A DNA stretch of 64,000 nt from Candidatus Ferrigenium altingense (GTDB lineage: Bacteria > Pseudomonadota > Gammaproteobacteria > Burkholderiales > Gallionellaceae): NCBI GenBank assembly GCA_020621985.1, contig JAHRYS010000001.1, positions 526,459 through 590,458 on the forward strand, written 5' to 3'. Shown one piece after another: positions 38,434 through 53,002 of the stretch. The position numbers and the translations under genes are program-made. How positions within the stretch are numbered: position 1 is the first letter of the stretch; the number at the start of each line of letters is the position of its first letter. Under the pieces are notes generated by a model. The model was not told the DNA's origin, did not search any database, and was given only the letters and a program-made list of their open reading frames with translations.

Positions 38434-38461
38434 TTGAGGACGGCCCTTTTTACGGTATCAT
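38434..38461 (+). promoter_or_regulatory. candidate sigma-70 promoter of pyrG
   Basis: ttgagg (38434-38439) and tatcat (38456-38461) with a 16-bp spacer, ending 35 bp before the pyrG ATG. This leaves a short leader; no attenuator-like C-run regulation of the Gram-positive type is evident. Confidence 0.4.
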
Positions 38462-38475
38462 CGCGCCCTACGTGA

Positions 38476-40255
<1,780 letters not shown>

Positions 40256-40259
<4 letters not shown>

Positions 40260-41107
40260 AGCTATGCGGTTTTGAGGTCGGGCTGGATCGCCCGCTGTTC
40301 CTGATTGCCGGACCCTGCGTGATCGAATCGCAGCAGATGGCGCTGGATACCGCCGGGCAGTTGCAGGAAATCTGCCGCGAATTGAACCTGCCGTTTATTT
40401 ATAAATCTTCCTACGACAAGGCCAACCGCAGTTCGGGCAAGTCGTTTCGCGGCTTCGGCTTGGATGCCGGATTGAAAATCCTCGGCGAAGTGAAGGCGCA
40501 ACTCGGCGTACCGGTGCTGACCGACGTGCATGGCATCGACGAGATTGCGGCGGTCGCGGCGGTGGTGGACGTGCTGCAAACCCCGGCGTTCCTGTGCCGC
40601 CAGACCGACTTTATCCAGGCCGTGGCGAGCGCGGGCAAGCCGGTCAACATCAAGAAAGGGCAGTTCCTGTCGCCTTGGGATATGCAGAACGTGGTGGAAA
40701 AAGCGCGCGACGCCAGCGGCCAGGACAACATCATGGTGTGCGAGCGCGGCGCGTCGTTCGGTTACAACAACCTCGTGTCGGACATGCGCTCGTTGGCGGT
40801 GATGCGCAACACCGGTTGCCCGGTGGTGTTCGATGCGACCCATTCGGTGCAGTTGCCCGGCGGGCAGGGAACGGTCAGCGGCGGGCAGCGCGAGTTCGTG
40901 CCGGTGCTGGCGCGCGCCGCCGTGGCAGCGGGGATTTCCGGGCTGTTCATGGAGACGCATCCCGATCCGTCCAAGGCGTTGTCGGATGGGCCGAATGCCT
41001 TTCCGCTCGGACACTTGAAAGCATTGTTAAAAACGTTGATGGCGCTGGATGAAGCCGTCAAGCGGCAGGGGCTGATTGAAGAAAATCTCGATTTGAAGAA
41101 TATTTAA
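40256..41107 (+). CDS. kdsA: 3-deoxy-8-phosphooctulonate synthase (KDO8P synthase)
   Basis: A 283-aa TIM-barrel enzyme condensing phosphoenolpyruvate with arabinose-5-phosphate for the LPS inner-core sugar KDO. Motifs: '[19 protein letters not shown]', '[20 protein letters not shown]', '[19 protein letters not shown]', '[14 protein letters not shown]' and '[19 protein letters not shown]'. The Asn in '[14 protein letters not shown]' plus a missing Cys in the 'GPCVIE' metal-type position could bear on metal dependence, which I cannot settle. Start ATG 40256. Confidence 0.96.
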
Positions 41108-42411
<1,304 letters not shown>

Positions 42412-42412
<1 letters not shown>

Positions 42413-42753
42413 TGCGTGTTGCCACACTGATACTGGTCATTCTGCTGCTGCTGTTGCAGTATCCGCTGTGGCTGGGCAAGGGCGGCTGGTTGAAGGTATG
42501 GGATATGAATCGCCAGGTCGAGGCGCAGCAACAGGCCAATCAGCAGACTCAGGCGCGCAACGCCTTGCTGGATGCCGAAGTGCGCGATCTCAAGCAGGGT
42601 TCCGAAGCCATCGAGGAACGTGCGCGTAGCGAGCTGGGCATGATCAAGCGCGACGAAGTTTTTTTCCAGATTCTGGAAAAATCATCCGCACAGATAACAG
42701 AGAAGCAGGCGATGTCATCGCCTGCTTCTGCTGTTTCTGGCGCTCACAGATAA
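42412..42753 (+). CDS. ftsB: cell division protein FtsB with extended tail
   Basis: A 113-aa bitopic protein: short cytoplasmic start, one transmembrane helix ('[21 protein letters not shown]') and a periplasmic coiled coil (~30-80) ending '[20 protein letters not shown]'. It belongs to the FtsBLQ septation complex. The last ~20 residues run through a perfect hairpin (42701-42729) that resembles the natural terminator, so the C-terminal tail may be a late extension. Conserved eno-ftsB neighbourhood. Confidence 0.9.
42701..42729 (+). terminator. terminator-like hairpin inside the ftsB 3' end
   Basis: A 13-bp perfect stem (42701-42713 with 42717-42729) closed by a gtc loop, followed by gctgtttctgg. 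It lies 24 bp inside the end of the ftsB frame. Lacking a long T-run, it may be a weak terminator or an mRNA 3'-protecting hairpin. The 164-bp gap 42754-42917 shows nothing further. Confidence 0.6.
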
Positions 42754-42917
42754 TGTGCATCCGGTTTCGATTGCTGGATAATGCTTTTCCAGAATTAAAC
42801 CGCATTTAATATCGATGAGTTGCTATCGGAAGAGATTCAACATCAGCCGCACGCCCTGAGGTTGCCCGTCTATCCTTTTGCGCTGTTTCGCCAAGCTGTT
42901 TTGGCAGTGGTGGCCTG

Positions 42918-43346
42918 CTAGAATTTCAGGAACATCTTGATATGCGGAAGCACTGCATTGCCGGATGCTTCGCCTTGCTCGACAAAACCGAGGCTTCGAT
43001 AGAACGGAATATAGCGGGGCTGCACGTCGACGCTTACCCGTGGGTAATCATGTGCGCGGGCATAATCGAGCAACGCTTCCATGATCGCCGTGCCGACTTT
43101 CTGCTTGCGCCATTGCGGCAGCACCGCAATATGCCCGATGTGGCCGTCTGGCAGCATCCGTCCGCAGCCGATGGCATCGCCCTGAAGGCTGAGGGCTAGG
43201 GCGTGGCGGCAACTTTCGTCCAGCCCGTCCCACTCCAACGCTTCGGGAACGCCTTGTTCGCGGATAAACACCGCCTCGCGGATTGACTTGAGCAGCGGTT
43301 CGCCATCGCGCCAGCCAATCAGGCTGACGGTAAAGGGATTGCCCAT
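42918..43346 (-). CDS. GNAT family N-acetyltransferase
   Basis: A 142-aa acyl-CoA-dependent acetyltransferase. The acetyl-CoA loop is recognisable in 'HIAVLPQWRKQKVGTAIMEA', with 'VSVDVQPRYIPFYRSLGF' near the end. The N-terminus ('IREAVFIREQGVPEALEWDG') resembles the ElaA/YjdJ-like GNAT group. AAGGAGG six bases before the ATG at 43346 decides the start over the GTG one codon earlier. Substrate unknown. Convergent to ftsB; 33 bp upstream of the L,D-transpeptidase gene but in the order tadA-ldt-GNAT. Confidence 0.85.
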   Translation of the reverse strand: MGNPFTVSLIGWRDGEPLLKSIREAVFIREQGVPEALEWDGLDESCRHALALSLQGDAIGCGRMLPDGHIGHIAVLPQWRKQKVGTAIMEALLDYARAHDYPRVSVDVQPRYIPFYRSLGFVEQGEASGNAVLPHIKMFLKF

Positions 43347-43379
43347 CACCCACCTCCTTGGAGTCTGCTGAACAGACTC

Positions 43380-44326
<947 letters not shown>

Positions 44327-44392
44327 TTACTCGGCTAAAACGGGCGGCAACCGTAGCACAACTTCTGATGTTTGACGAGGTTCAGCGCGGGA

Positions 44393-45892
44393 TCACTTGC
44401 CCCGCCGCCCTGACTTGGGCGAGAACAAAGCCGGCTGCGGCATGGATTGATGGCGCGCCGCTTCGGACAGATGCTGCTGATCGGCAGGTTTTTGCGCCGG
44501 GCGCGGTTTGGGCTGACCAGTACGCGCTTGCGGGTCACGCTGTTGCGGGTTGCGCGGCTGCTGGTCGCGTTGTTGGCGCGGCTTGGTGGCTTGGCCGTCA
44601 CGCGCCGGTTGATTGCGGTTTCCAGCACCCGCCGGGCGCGGCGCGCCTGCGGTCGTGTTGCTATGGCGTCTTTGTCCGTGCGCCGGGCGCGGCGGGCGCG
44701 GGGCTTCGGCGGGAAGGTTGGCGGGCGGCACGAAGCTGTCCACCTTCACTTTCGGAATCTCGCGCTTGATCAGCCGCTCGATACTCTTGAGAAACGACAG
44801 TTCCTCGCTGTCCACCAGCGAAATGGCCGCGCCGCTGCTGCCCGCACGCCCGGTGCGGCCGATGCGGTGCACGTAATCTTCCGGTATGTTCGGCAATTCA
44901 AAATTCACCACATGCGGCAGCATGTCGATGTCCAGCCCGCGTGCGGCGATGTCGGTGGCGACCAGCACCGGCAGCGAGCCGTCCTTGAACTGCGCCAGCG
45001 CCTTGGTGCGCGCTGGCTGGCTCTTGTTGCCGTGGATTGCGGCGGCGGGGATGCCGTCCGCATTCAGTTTTTCCGCGAGCCGGTTCGCGCCGTGTTTGGT
45101 GCGGGTGAACACCAGCACCTGCTTCCAGTCGTTGTGCTTGATCAGGTGGGCGAGCAGGTAGCTTTTCAGCTTCTGCGGCACCAGATGGACGCTTTGTTCG
45201 ATCAACTCCACCGTGGAGTTGCGGCGCGCCACCTCGACATAACCGGGGTTGTGCAGCAGGCCGTCGGCCAGGGTCTTGATCTCGTCGGAGAAGGTCGCCG
45301 AGAACAGCAGGTTCTGGCGCTGTTTGGGCAGCAGCGCGAGGATCTTCTTGATGTCGCGGATGAAGCCCATGTCCAGCATGCGGTCGGCTTCGTCCAGCAC
45401 CAGGATTTCGACGCCGGACAGGTCGAGCGTTTTCTGCCCGACATGATCGAGCAGACGGCCGGGTGTGGCGACAAGAATGTCCATTTGCCCGCGCAATGCT
45501 TTTATTTGAGGGTTGATGTTCACGCCGCCGAACATCACCATCGATTTCAGCGCCAGGTATTTGCCGTAGGTCTGCACCGATTCTTCGACCTGTGCGGCGA
45601 GTTCGCGCGTCGGGACGAGAATCAAACAGCGCGGGCGGCCGGGGCGTTGATTTGCAATTGGTTTTTCGGTGAGCAGATGCAGGATCGGCAGCGTGAAACC
45701 GGCGGTCTTGCCGGTGCCGGTCTGCGCCCCGGCCAGCAGGTCGCCGCCAGCCAGCACCAGCGGGATCGCCTGCGCCTGCACCGGGGTGGGCTGCGTGTAG
45801 CCTGCATCGGCAATCGCACGCATCAGGGGTTGCGCCAGCTTCAAGCCGGCAAAAGTAATCTCATTGGACAAAGGGGTAGCAGTATTTGACAA
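44393..45892 (-). CDS. rhlE: DEAD-box ATP-dependent RNA helicase RhlE
   Basis: A 499-aa helicase with all core motifs: Q motif '[14 protein letters not shown]', I '[16 protein letters not shown]', II '[13 protein letters not shown]', III '[10 protein letters not shown]', V/VI '[17 protein letters not shown]' and '[13 protein letters not shown]'. The last ~120 residues are an Arg/Gln/Pro-rich tail ('[15 protein letters not shown]') typical of RhlE RNA-binding extensions. Start TTG at 45892 with AGGAG seven bases before; a longer frame lacks support. RhlE acts in ribosome assembly and RNA decay. Separate from the tadA group by 72 bp. Confidence 0.93.
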   Translation of the reverse strand: MSNTATPLSNEITFAGLKLAQPLMRAIADAGYTQPTPVQAQAIPLVLAGGDLLAGAQTGTGKTAGFTLPILHLLTEKPIANQRPGRPRCLILVPTRELAAQVEESVQTYGKYLALKSMVMFGGVNINPQIKALRGQMDILVATPGRLLDHVGQKTLDLSGVEILVLDEADRMLDMGFIRDIKKILALLPKQRQNLLFSATFSDEIKTLADGLLHNPGYVEVARRNSTVELIEQSVHLVPQKLKSYLLAHLIKHNDWKQVLVFTRTKHGANRLAEKLNADGIPAAAIHGNKSQPARTKALAQFKDGSLPVLVATDIAARGLDIDMLPHVVNFELPNIPEDYVHRIGRTGRAGSSGAAISLVDSEELSFLKSIERLIKREIPKVKVDSFVPPANLPAEAPRPPRPAHGQRRHSNTTAGAPRPAGAGNRNQPARDGQATKPRQQRDQQPRNPQQRDPQARTGQPKPRPAQKPADQQHLSEAARHQSMPQPALFSPKSGRRGK

Positions 45893-46076
45893 AGTTTGGC
45901 TCCTGCGACGGCCTGCCGCCCATAGGAGCGGCACCAATCGAGGCAGACGAATTAGGTGATCGAAGAGATCGGGAGTGACACAGAGACCGCAACGCTGATT
46001 GGTTTGGCGCAGGGCAGAGAGGATTATACCTTACTTGCTCCAGACTGACGGAAAGGTTTCCGGCTATCCGCTGGTT

Positions 46077-48569
46077 TCAAGAATTTGCGTTCTGCAGGAA
46101 TTTGACGAAATCGTCTTCTGGCAAGGGGCGGCTGTAATAATAGCCCTGTATCTCTTCGCAACCGGCCGACCCGAGAAAAGCCAGTTGTTCTTCCGTTTCC
46201 ACCCCTTCCGCGATGACGCGCAAGCCGAGGTTTTTGGACAGGCTGATGATCGCTTTTGTGATGGCCTCATCGTCGGCATCCTTGGTGACGCCGCGCACAA
46301 ACGACTGGTCGATCTTGAGTTTGTCGATGGGAAAACGCTTGAGGTAGCTCAAGGACGAATAACCGGTGCCGAAATCGTCCAGCGACAGGCTGGTGCCCAG
46401 TTGCTGGAAATCGTCCATCATGGCGATCACGCCTTCGACGTTCTGCATGATCATGCTTTCGGTGATTTCCAGTTCGAGAAAGCGCGCATCCAGTTCGTGG
46501 CGCGCCAGTATTTCCGCGACCAGACGCGGCAGCGTCGGGCGGAACTGCTTGGCGGAAATGTTTACCGCCAGCTTGACGATGGGTAACCCGGCACGCTGCC
46601 ATTCCTTGTTGCGCGCGCAGACGGTTTCCAGTATCCACTGGCCGATGGGAACGATCAATCCGGTTTCCTCCGCCAGCGGGATGAACTCGGCCGGGGAGAC
46701 CATGCCTGTGCCGGGGCGGTTCCAGCGCAGCAGCACTTCCGCGCCGACGATCCTGCCGCTTTGCAGGCTCTGTTGCGGCTGGTAGTGAAGCACCAGCTCG
46801 TCCCGTTCCAGGGCGCGGCGCAGGCTGTTTTCCAGCTTGAGGCGCTCCAGGGCGCGCTGATTCATGTCGGGCGAGAAAAACAGGTAGCCGTCATGCGCTT
46901 CGCCCTGCTTGGCGCGGTACATCGCAATATCCGCATTTTTGATCAGGGTTTCGGCATCATTGCCATCGTCGGGATAGACGCTGATGCCGATGCTCGCGGA
47001 AATTTGCAGTTCGTGCCCCTCCACCATGATTGGCATAGACAGGCTGTCGAGAATTTTTTGCGCGACGATGGCGGCATCTTCGTGTTTGGTGATATTTACC
47101 AGAGCCGCCACGAATTCGTCGCCGCCGATGCGGGAGATAATATCTGCGCTACGCAGGCTGGCAGTCAGCCGTTTGGCGACTTCCTTGAGCAGGATATCGC
47201 CGTGCGCGTGTCCGAGGGAATCGTTGATCTGCTTGAAACGGTTGAGGTCGATGAACAGGATTGCGCCATGCGTCTTGTGGCGCTGCGCCTCAAGCAGGGC
47301 CTGGCGCAGCAGGGTATGCAGCCTGCTGCGGTTCGGTAGGCCGGTGAGCACATCATGATAGGCCAGCCGATAGATTTGCTGTTCCGCATTCTTGCGTTCG
47401 GTGAGATCGGTGAACGCGGAGAAGTAATGGGTAATCACCCCCTCCTGGTTGCGCACCGCGCTGGTCGACATCCATGCCGGGAAGTTTTCGCCGTTTTTGC
47501 GCCGGTTCCACAGCTCGCCGATCCACAGTCCGTTATCGGCGATCGAGGCGTTCATCTCATCGTAAAAAACCTGGTCATGCAGCCCGGATTCCAATATTGA
47601 GGGGAGTTGTCCGATGGCATCGTGCGCTTCGTAGCCGGTGATTTTGGTGAAGGAACGGTTTACCGAAAGAATGCGCTTGGATACATCGGTGACGATGATG
47701 CTCTCGTTGCTGTATTCGAAGATCGCCGCCTGCAGGCGCAACTCCGCTTCCGCCTTGAGGCGCTCGGTGATATCCACCAGATAGCCGAGGATCGCGGTGG
47801 GATTACCCTGCGCATCGCGCGACAGGGAAAGGCTCAGGCTGGCCCAGAATATCTCGCCGGATTTTTTGCGGCGTTTGACCACCATCTCCCGCCCGCCGTG
47901 CTCGAGGAAGGCTTCGTGAAACAGCGCATCTTCATCCTCGTCGGCATACAGGAACAGGATGTTTTTTCCTATCGCCTCCTCGGCGGTATAGCCGAACTGC
48001 TGTTCTGCACCCTTGTTCCATCCGGTGATGTAGCCGCTCAGATCCATGGCGATGACGGAATCGTGGATCTGGTCGAGCATCTGCTGCTGCCGTGCCAGCT
48101 TATCCTCGCTGTCCAGCAGGCCGCGCTTGCGCTCGTCGAACTGCAAGCGGTCGAGCAAGGTTGCCGCAATCAGCCCGGCCAGCGCCTGCAGGGCCGGCAA
48201 GGCGGCCAGCGGCGCCCGCCCGCACAGCACACCGACAGCCTCGCCCTGGGCAAGCAAAAGGCAGCCCAGCCGTATCGGTTCAACCTCGTTGCCGTCGGCC
48301 GGTAACCAGGCCGCCTGACTGTCGTGTTCGATTCGTTCCACCAGGCTGCGCCAGTCTTCCGGTAACTTGCGCCGGCCAGCCAGATGTGCCGCCCGCCCGG
48401 TGAAATGGCAATAAACCTCGGGCCAGTTAAAAGCAGTCCGGATTACTTCCCCGAGCGTTTGTGCGAAATCCCTTTCTCCGGTGTGCAGCACGTTATGCAC
48501 GATGCTGCCCGCCATGGCAAAAGCATGGCGGTTATCGGTATCGGAAGTAGGGCCGGTTTGCAGTTTCAT
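46077..48569 (-). CDS. GAF-like/PAS-PAS-GGDEF-EAL c-di-GMP signalling protein
   Basis: An 830-aa cytoplasmic protein. A GAF-like N-terminus (~20-140) is followed by PAS1 (~150-270, 'GYITGWNKGAEQQFGYTAEEAI') and PAS2 (~275-395, 'ITGYEAHDAIGQLPSILESG'). GGDEF (~400-560) has active-site 'SRIGGDEFVAAL' and intact RxxD inhibitory site ('RSAD'). The EAL domain (~570-825) has EVL in place of EAL ('GAEVLLRWNRPGTGMVSP') and intact 'LDDFGTGYSSLSYLKRFP' and 'KIDQSFVRG'. Both catalytic domains look usable, so it may make or break c-di-GMP depending on signal. Its ATG overlaps the stop of the HDOD gene (ATGA), making a two-gene signalling operon. Confidence 0.93.
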   Translation of the reverse strand: MKLQTGPTSDTDNRHAFAMAGSIVHNVLHTGERDFAQTLGEVIRTAFNWPEVYCHFTGRAAHLAGRRKLPEDWRSLVERIEHDSQAAWLPADGNEVEPIRLGCLLLAQGEAVGVLCGRAPLAALPALQALAGLIAATLLDRLQFDERKRGLLDSEDKLARQQQMLDQIHDSVIAMDLSGYITGWNKGAEQQFGYTAEEAIGKNILFLYADEDEDALFHEAFLEHGGREMVVKRRKKSGEIFWASLSLSLSRDAQGNPTAILGYLVDITERLKAEAELRLQAAIFEYSNESIIVTDVSKRILSVNRSFTKITGYEAHDAIGQLPSILESGLHDQVFYDEMNASIADNGLWIGELWNRRKNGENFPAWMSTSAVRNQEGVITHYFSAFTDLTERKNAEQQIYRLAYHDVLTGLPNRSRLHTLLRQALLEAQRHKTHGAILFIDLNRFKQINDSLGHAHGDILLKEVAKRLTASLRSADIISRIGGDEFVAALVNITKHEDAAIVAQKILDSLSMPIMVEGHELQISASIGISVYPDDGNDAETLIKNADIAMYRAKQGEAHDGYLFFSPDMNQRALERLKLENSLRRALERDELVLHYQPQQSLQSGRIVGAEVLLRWNRPGTGMVSPAEFIPLAEETGLIVPIGQWILETVCARNKEWQRAGLPIVKLAVNISAKQFRPTLPRLVAEILARHELDARFLELEITESMIMQNVEGVIAMMDDFQQLGTSLSLDDFGTGYSSLSYLKRFPIDKLKIDQSFVRGVTKDADDEAITKAIISLSKNLGLRVIAEGVETEEQLAFLGSAGCEEIQGYYYSRPLPEDDFVKFLQNANS

Positions 48570-49747
48570 TTTGACCCGGCGACTTTCAAAGCCCAGAAAA
48601 TGGCGTCAAGCTGGAACCGGCTCAATATGTCCGGCGCTATCCCCAAGTTGGACAGTAACCGTTGCACTCCGGCAAAGTCGCGTTGTTCGGTTGCACATAT
48701 CAGGTCGAGCAAAACGCCCAGCCGTCCTTCACGCTTGAGCAACGCCTGTTCCACCGGTTGCGGCAGGGAAACCGATTCAAGCAGTTCCGCCAGCGGAGTT
48801 TTCATCAGGATGTCCAGCACGGAAAATACCCCCACCATGAAAGCCTGTTCCCGGTCGGCTTTTTCATTGCCTTCCTGGGACAGGAGTTCCATCATCCTGC
48901 CCCGCTCGGCGGCGCGCTGCATCAGGATGTTGGGGCTGTCATCGCCTGCCTTGCGCAGGGAGAACATCAGCAGTTGCAGCCAGCGCTGCAACTGGCGCCG
49001 TCCCAGCACCATAATGGCCTGGGAAAAACTGGTGATCTCCTTGCGGGCGCCCAAAGAGGCGGAATTGACCAGCCGCAATAATTCGAAAGCCAATTTCGGG
49101 TCGAGCTTGAAAACCTCCTCCATGGTCGCCGTATCCGCATCCGCGGCAACCAGGGAAAGCAGGTGCATCAACGGCAGGCGGGAAGCATCCTTTGACTGGT
49201 CGGCATATTCCGGGCTGTCCAACCCGCCAAAGGTGAAATAATTAAACCCCGTTTCGGCGCACCATTCGAAGAGTTCCATCGAGCCGATACCCTGAACAAA
49301 CAGTTTTGCTCCGGAATGGCCGGCATCCAGCAAGGCTTTTTCGCTGGGCGAGTCGCGCACTGTGGCGGCATCGAAAACATGCATGGCGACCATGTCGCGG
49401 GAAAGTCCGGCGGGGACAGCCAGGCCGGTTACGGCCAAGCGCACATTTTTGCCGTGCCAGGCGCGAAAAACAGCCATGCTCGCCTCGGCCGACAGAAAAT
49501 TTTCACTGAGCACGGCCACCAGCCGGGATGGCGAAAAAGGTAATTTCAGCGGTTGTTTGCATGCACCCAAAACATCCGCACCCACGAAAAACAATTTGCT
49601 GTCGACACCATCGACCGCCAGCGCTTCGCTGCTCATCTGGTCAAAAAAATCCTGTGGCACAAATATCGACGTATCTGTCTCCAAACTCACGCCAACCCAC
49701 GCGAGGCGGCGGTCATAAACTGGGTACCACAATCCGATTGCCGGCAT
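48566..49747 (-). CDS. degenerate EAL plus HDOD signalling protein (YuxH-like)
   Basis: A 393-aa protein. The N-terminal ~190 residues resemble an EAL fold that has lost its catalytic motifs, since no E-x-L, DDFG or KID is present. The C-terminal HDOD domain (~195-390) shows 'LLSLVAADADTATMEEVFKLDPKLAFELLRLVNSA' split over its helices, then 'FSQAIMVLGRRQLQRWLQLL'. This matches the YuxH/CdgJ-like EAL-HDOD group, which acts through protein contacts in motility and biofilm control. ATG 49747 is preferred (ggaaatt upstream) over a TTG at 49756. First gene of the operon with the PAS-GGDEF-EAL protein. Confidence 0.88.
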   Translation of the reverse strand: MPAIGLWYPVYDRRLAWVGVSLETDTSIFVPQDFFDQMSSEALAVDGVDSKLFFVGADVLGACKQPLKLPFSPSRLVAVLSENFLSAEASMAVFRAWHGKNVRLAVTGLAVPAGLSRDMVAMHVFDAATVRDSPSEKALLDAGHSGAKLFVQGIGSMELFEWCAETGFNYFTFGGLDSPEYADQSKDASRLPLMHLLSLVAADADTATMEEVFKLDPKLAFELLRLVNSASLGARKEITSFSQAIMVLGRRQLQRWLQLLMFSLRKAGDDSPNILMQRAAERGRMMELLSQEGNEKADREQAFMVGVFSVLDILMKTPLAELLESVSLPQPVEQALLKREGRLGVLLDLICATEQRDFAGVQRLLSNLGIAPDILSRFQLDAIFWALKVAGSK

Positions 49748-49924
49748 AATTTCCAATATCCCTGAAAAATTACCGCCCTTGAAATGCTGTCAGGGCGGGT
49801 TGATAACATGATCCTTGTTGCGCGGGCCGTATTCTATATCAGCGGGCGGTGCATAAGACAGCCGGGGTGCGCTACACCAAGCCATTATCGGCTGTTGCGC
49901 TTCGAACTTGAATCCGCCCAACAA

Positions 49925-49954
49925 AAAACCGCACGACTTTCATCGTGCGGTTTT
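49925..49954. terminator. Rho-independent terminator of rne
   Basis: A 12-bp stem (49925-49936 with 49943-49954) and a 6-nt loop, with T-tracts on either side, 35 bp past the rne stop. Its orientation suits the minus-strand rne transcript; it may also act on the other strand. Confidence 0.85.
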
Positions 49955-49988
49955 CGTTTTTTTGCCGTGTTTTTTTGCCTGGCCGGAG

Positions 49989-52529
49989 CTACGCTTGCGG
50001 GCGTTGCGTTTCGATCTGCACCAGTGGCTCATTCTCTACATAAACTTCGTGCTGGCGCGTGCGGCGGCGCGTTGCCGGTTTGTCCGCGTAACCGGCGGGA
50101 ATGTTCGCTACTGCTTGCAACTTGCCCTGATCGGTCTCGATCTGAACCAGGCTTTCGCCGCTGCTTGCCGCTACGGGCGCGGTAATTTCACGTACCACCA
50201 CTGCCGCCACGTCCTGTTGCGTTGCTGGTATGGCGATGTCTTCGCTCGGTATTACGGGGCTCGACATTACGGGGCTCGGTGTTACGGGCGGCGTCCAGCC
50301 TTCCGGGTAGGCGATGTACTCGGAAGGTTTCAGTTTTGCCGGGGCAGTATCGACCGGTGCAGCGGCTTGTTCCGCGACGGCAGTTTCACCGTTGCCTGCC
50401 GGCATTTCGCCGCCCGGTACGGTGTTATCGCGGCGTTCGCGTTCGCGGCGACCACCACGGCGGCCGCGACGACGGGCGCCTTCGCGTGCGCTGCCTTCTT
50501 CGGCTTGTTCGGCGGCAGGCGCGGCAATCTGGCTTTCCAGTACGGGTTTTTCCTCGGGTTGCGGCACCGGCGCTGCACGCGGCGGACGCGGTGGCCGAGG
50601 TTGGCGCGGCTCACCTTGCGGGCGCGGTTCGCGTTCTGCCTGCTGGCGCGGCTCCTGAGGCTTTGCTGCGGCTACGGCCGGCGCCGGCTTCTCGCCGCGC
50701 TCGCGGCGGGCGCTGCTTTCCCCGCGTTCCCCGCGTTCGCGGCGCTTGCCGCCTTCGCCCCGTTCGCTACGCTCGCCGCGTTCACGGCGCGGCTGGCTGC
50801 GTGGCGCGCTCGCAGCCGGTTTGGCCTTGGGCTGTTCCTCCGCTCCCAGCGTCTTGATCCAGCCAAAGAGCTTGCCGAGAATCGAAGGCTGGGCTTTTTT
50901 CTCCTCCTCAACCTTCATCGGTGCGGGCTGCGCCGGGGTAATGCCTTGCACCACGGCCTGTGCGCGTGTGGCTTTTTGCTGCTCCTGCGCGGCGGTCAGC
51001 GGTTTTTCTTCAACCGGTTTTTCCACCAGCTTGTAGCTGGCCTGCAGCATGTCGGCGGTCATGTCGTCCTGGCGCAGGCGGCTGATAGTGTAGTTGGGCG
51101 TTTCCAGATGCGGGTTCGGGATCATCGTGATCGCCACTTTCAGGCGCGATTCGATGCGATGGATGTCGCCGCGTTTCTCGTTGAGCAGGAAGGTGGCGAC
51201 ATCCACCGGCACTTGCACGTGGATTGCCATGCTGCTTTCCTTCATCGCCTCTTCCTGGATGATGCGCAGGATGTGCAGCGCGGAAGACTCGGTGCCGCGG
51301 ATATGGCCGATGCCGCTGCAACGCGGGCAGGCGATATAGTTGCTTTCGCCCAGGCTGGGCGCCAGGCGCTGGCGCGACAGTTCCAGCAGGCCGAAGCGCG
51401 AGATCTTGGCGGTCTGCACGCGGGCGCGGTCATGGTGCAGCGAGTCGCGCAAACGGTTCTCCACGTCGCGCTGGTTGCGGCTGCTTTCCATGTCGATGAA
51501 GTCGATCACGATCAGTCCGCCCAGGTCGCGCAGGCGCAGTTGGCGGGCAATTTCTTCCGCCGCCTCGAGGTTGGTGTTGAGCGCGGTGGCCTCGATGTCC
51601 GAGCCTTTGGTGGAGCGCGCCGAGTTGATGTCGATGGAGGTCAGCGCCTCGGTATGGTCGATCACGATCGCGCCGCCGGACGGCAGGCGCACTTCGCGTG
51701 CATGCGCTGATTCGATCTGGTGCTCGATCTGGAAACGCGAGAACAGCGGCACATCGTCCACGTAGCGCTTGATGCGATCCACGTTGTTCGGCATGACCGT
51801 GCTCATGAAGGCCAGGGCTTGCTGGTAAACATCTTCGGTGTCGATCAGGATTTCGCCGATTTCCGGGTTGAAGTAGTCGCGGATCGCGCGAACCACCAAG
51901 CTGCTTTCCAGATAGATCAGCGACGGGGCTTTCTCGGATTTCGCCGCGCCTTCAATCGCATCCCACAGTTGCTTGAGGTAGTCCAGGTCCCATTGCAGCT
52001 CTTCCTCGTTGCGCCCGATGCCGGCGGTGCGCGCGATGATGCTCATGCCCTGCGGTACTTCGACATGCGACAGCACTTCGCGCAATTCGTCGCGTTCTTC
52101 TCCCTCGATACGGCGCGATACACCGCCGCCGCTCGGATTGTTCGGCATCAGCACGATGTAGCGGCCGGCCAGGCTGATGAAAGTGGTCAGTGCCGCGCCC
52201 TTGTTGCCGCGCTCGTCTTTTTCCACCTGCACCAGCAATTCCTGGCCTTCGCGCAGGGCTTCCTTGATCGAGGGGCGGTTGCCGCTGCCGGGCTGGAAAT
52301 ACTGCGGGGCGACTTCCTTGAACGGCAGGAAGCCGTGCCGGTTGCCGCCGTATTCGACGAAACAGGCTTCGAGGCTGGGTTCGAGGCGGGTGATGACGGC
52401 CTTGTAGATGTTGCTCTTGCGTTGTTCCTTGCCGGCGGTTTCAATGTCGAGGTCGATGAGTTTCTGACCGTCAACAATGGCGACGCGGAGTTCTTCCGGC
52501 TGCGTCGCATTGAATAGCATGCGTTTCAT
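49989..52529 (-). CDS. rne: ribonuclease E
   Basis: An 846-aa endoribonuclease, organiser of the RNA degradosome. N-terminal catalytic half: S1 domain ('[24 protein letters not shown]' split over strands, 'HGFLPFKEV'), '[21 protein letters not shown]', the DNase I-like catalytic stretch '[14 protein letters not shown]' and '[11 protein letters not shown]', and the Zn-link '[12 protein letters not shown]'. The C-terminal ~330 residues are low-complexity Arg/Glu/Pro-rich repeats ('[14 protein letters not shown]'), the disordered scaffold that binds partners. Enolase and RhlE, encoded in this window, are degradosome partners in other bacteria. Confidence 0.96.
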   Translation of the reverse strand: MKRMLFNATQPEELRVAIVDGQKLIDLDIETAGKEQRKSNIYKAVITRLEPSLEACFVEYGGNRHGFLPFKEVAPQYFQPGSGNRPSIKEALREGQELLVQVEKDERGNKGAALTTFISLAGRYIVLMPNNPSGGGVSRRIEGEERDELREVLSHVEVPQGMSIIARTAGIGRNEEELQWDLDYLKQLWDAIEGAAKSEKAPSLIYLESSLVVRAIRDYFNPEIGEILIDTEDVYQQALAFMSTVMPNNVDRIKRYVDDVPLFSRFQIEHQIESAHAREVRLPSGGAIVIDHTEALTSIDINSARSTKGSDIEATALNTNLEAAEEIARQLRLRDLGGLIVIDFIDMESSRNQRDVENRLRDSLHHDRARVQTAKISRFGLLELSRQRLAPSLGESNYIACPRCSGIGHIRGTESSALHILRIIQEEAMKESSMAIHVQVPVDVATFLLNEKRGDIHRIESRLKVAITMIPNPHLETPNYTISRLRQDDMTADMLQASYKLVEKPVEEKPLTAAQEQQKATRAQAVVQGITPAQPAPMKVEEEKKAQPSILGKLFGWIKTLGAEEQPKAKPAASAPRSQPRRERGERSERGEGGKRRERGERGESSARRERGEKPAPAVAAAKPQEPRQQAEREPRPQGEPRQPRPPRPPRAAPVPQPEEKPVLESQIAAPAAEQAEEGSAREGARRRGRRGGRRERERRDNTVPGGEMPAGNGETAVAEQAAAPVDTAPAKLKPSEYIAYPEGWTPPVTPSPVMSSPVIPSEDIAIPATQQDVAAVVVREITAPVAASSGESLVQIETDQGKLQAVANIPAGYADKPATRRRTRQHEVYVENEPLVQIETQRPQA

Positions 52530-53002
52530 TATGTTGTCTCCCGCGCTCTGACACGGGCGAGACCAAGCTACGCGCGATTAGGCGCGCCAGATGAATACAC
52601 TAGTGAGCAATCGTGCATTAAGTCTTGTATTGTGCAAACGGTTGATCAATTAAGTTCTCTGAATTAATAGCTGGTCTTAAAAAATTGTTCTTAGGGGTTT
52701 CTGTATCGGCGGTTGAGGGATGCATTGTTGTGTTGCACTGCATCTTGTCTCTCCGGCTGTTTCAGAATCTCCTTAGGGGGTGAGGCAGCAATAGCTGCTT
52801 CACGGAAAATCCACAGGTGCTTTGAGCGCATAAATCAATTACTATCACTGCTGGTACCGGTGAGTGATATTAACCGGGCTGCGGCTGGTAGGTAGGGTGG
52901 CGGCGCAATGCGCCGTCGCTTGTGCCAAAACTCTTCCTGGCGGGGAAATTATCCCAAACTTACCCAAATCCCAAAACGCGCGAGCGGCGAAGTATAAGCA
53001 AA
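52530..53002. promoter_or_regulatory. 473-bp divergent intergenic region between rne and rluC
   Basis: Long non-coding gap, AT-rich in its middle (52,610-52,710), between divergent rne and rluC. It probably holds both promoters and the rne 5' leader; in E. coli a long leader mediates RNase E autoregulation. The rne and rluC genes are divergent in that way in E. coli too. Near 52,898-52,920 there is a small palindrome (cggcgcaatgcgccg). I could not pin a clear -35/-10 pair. No ORF here has a convincing start site. Confidence 0.5.
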
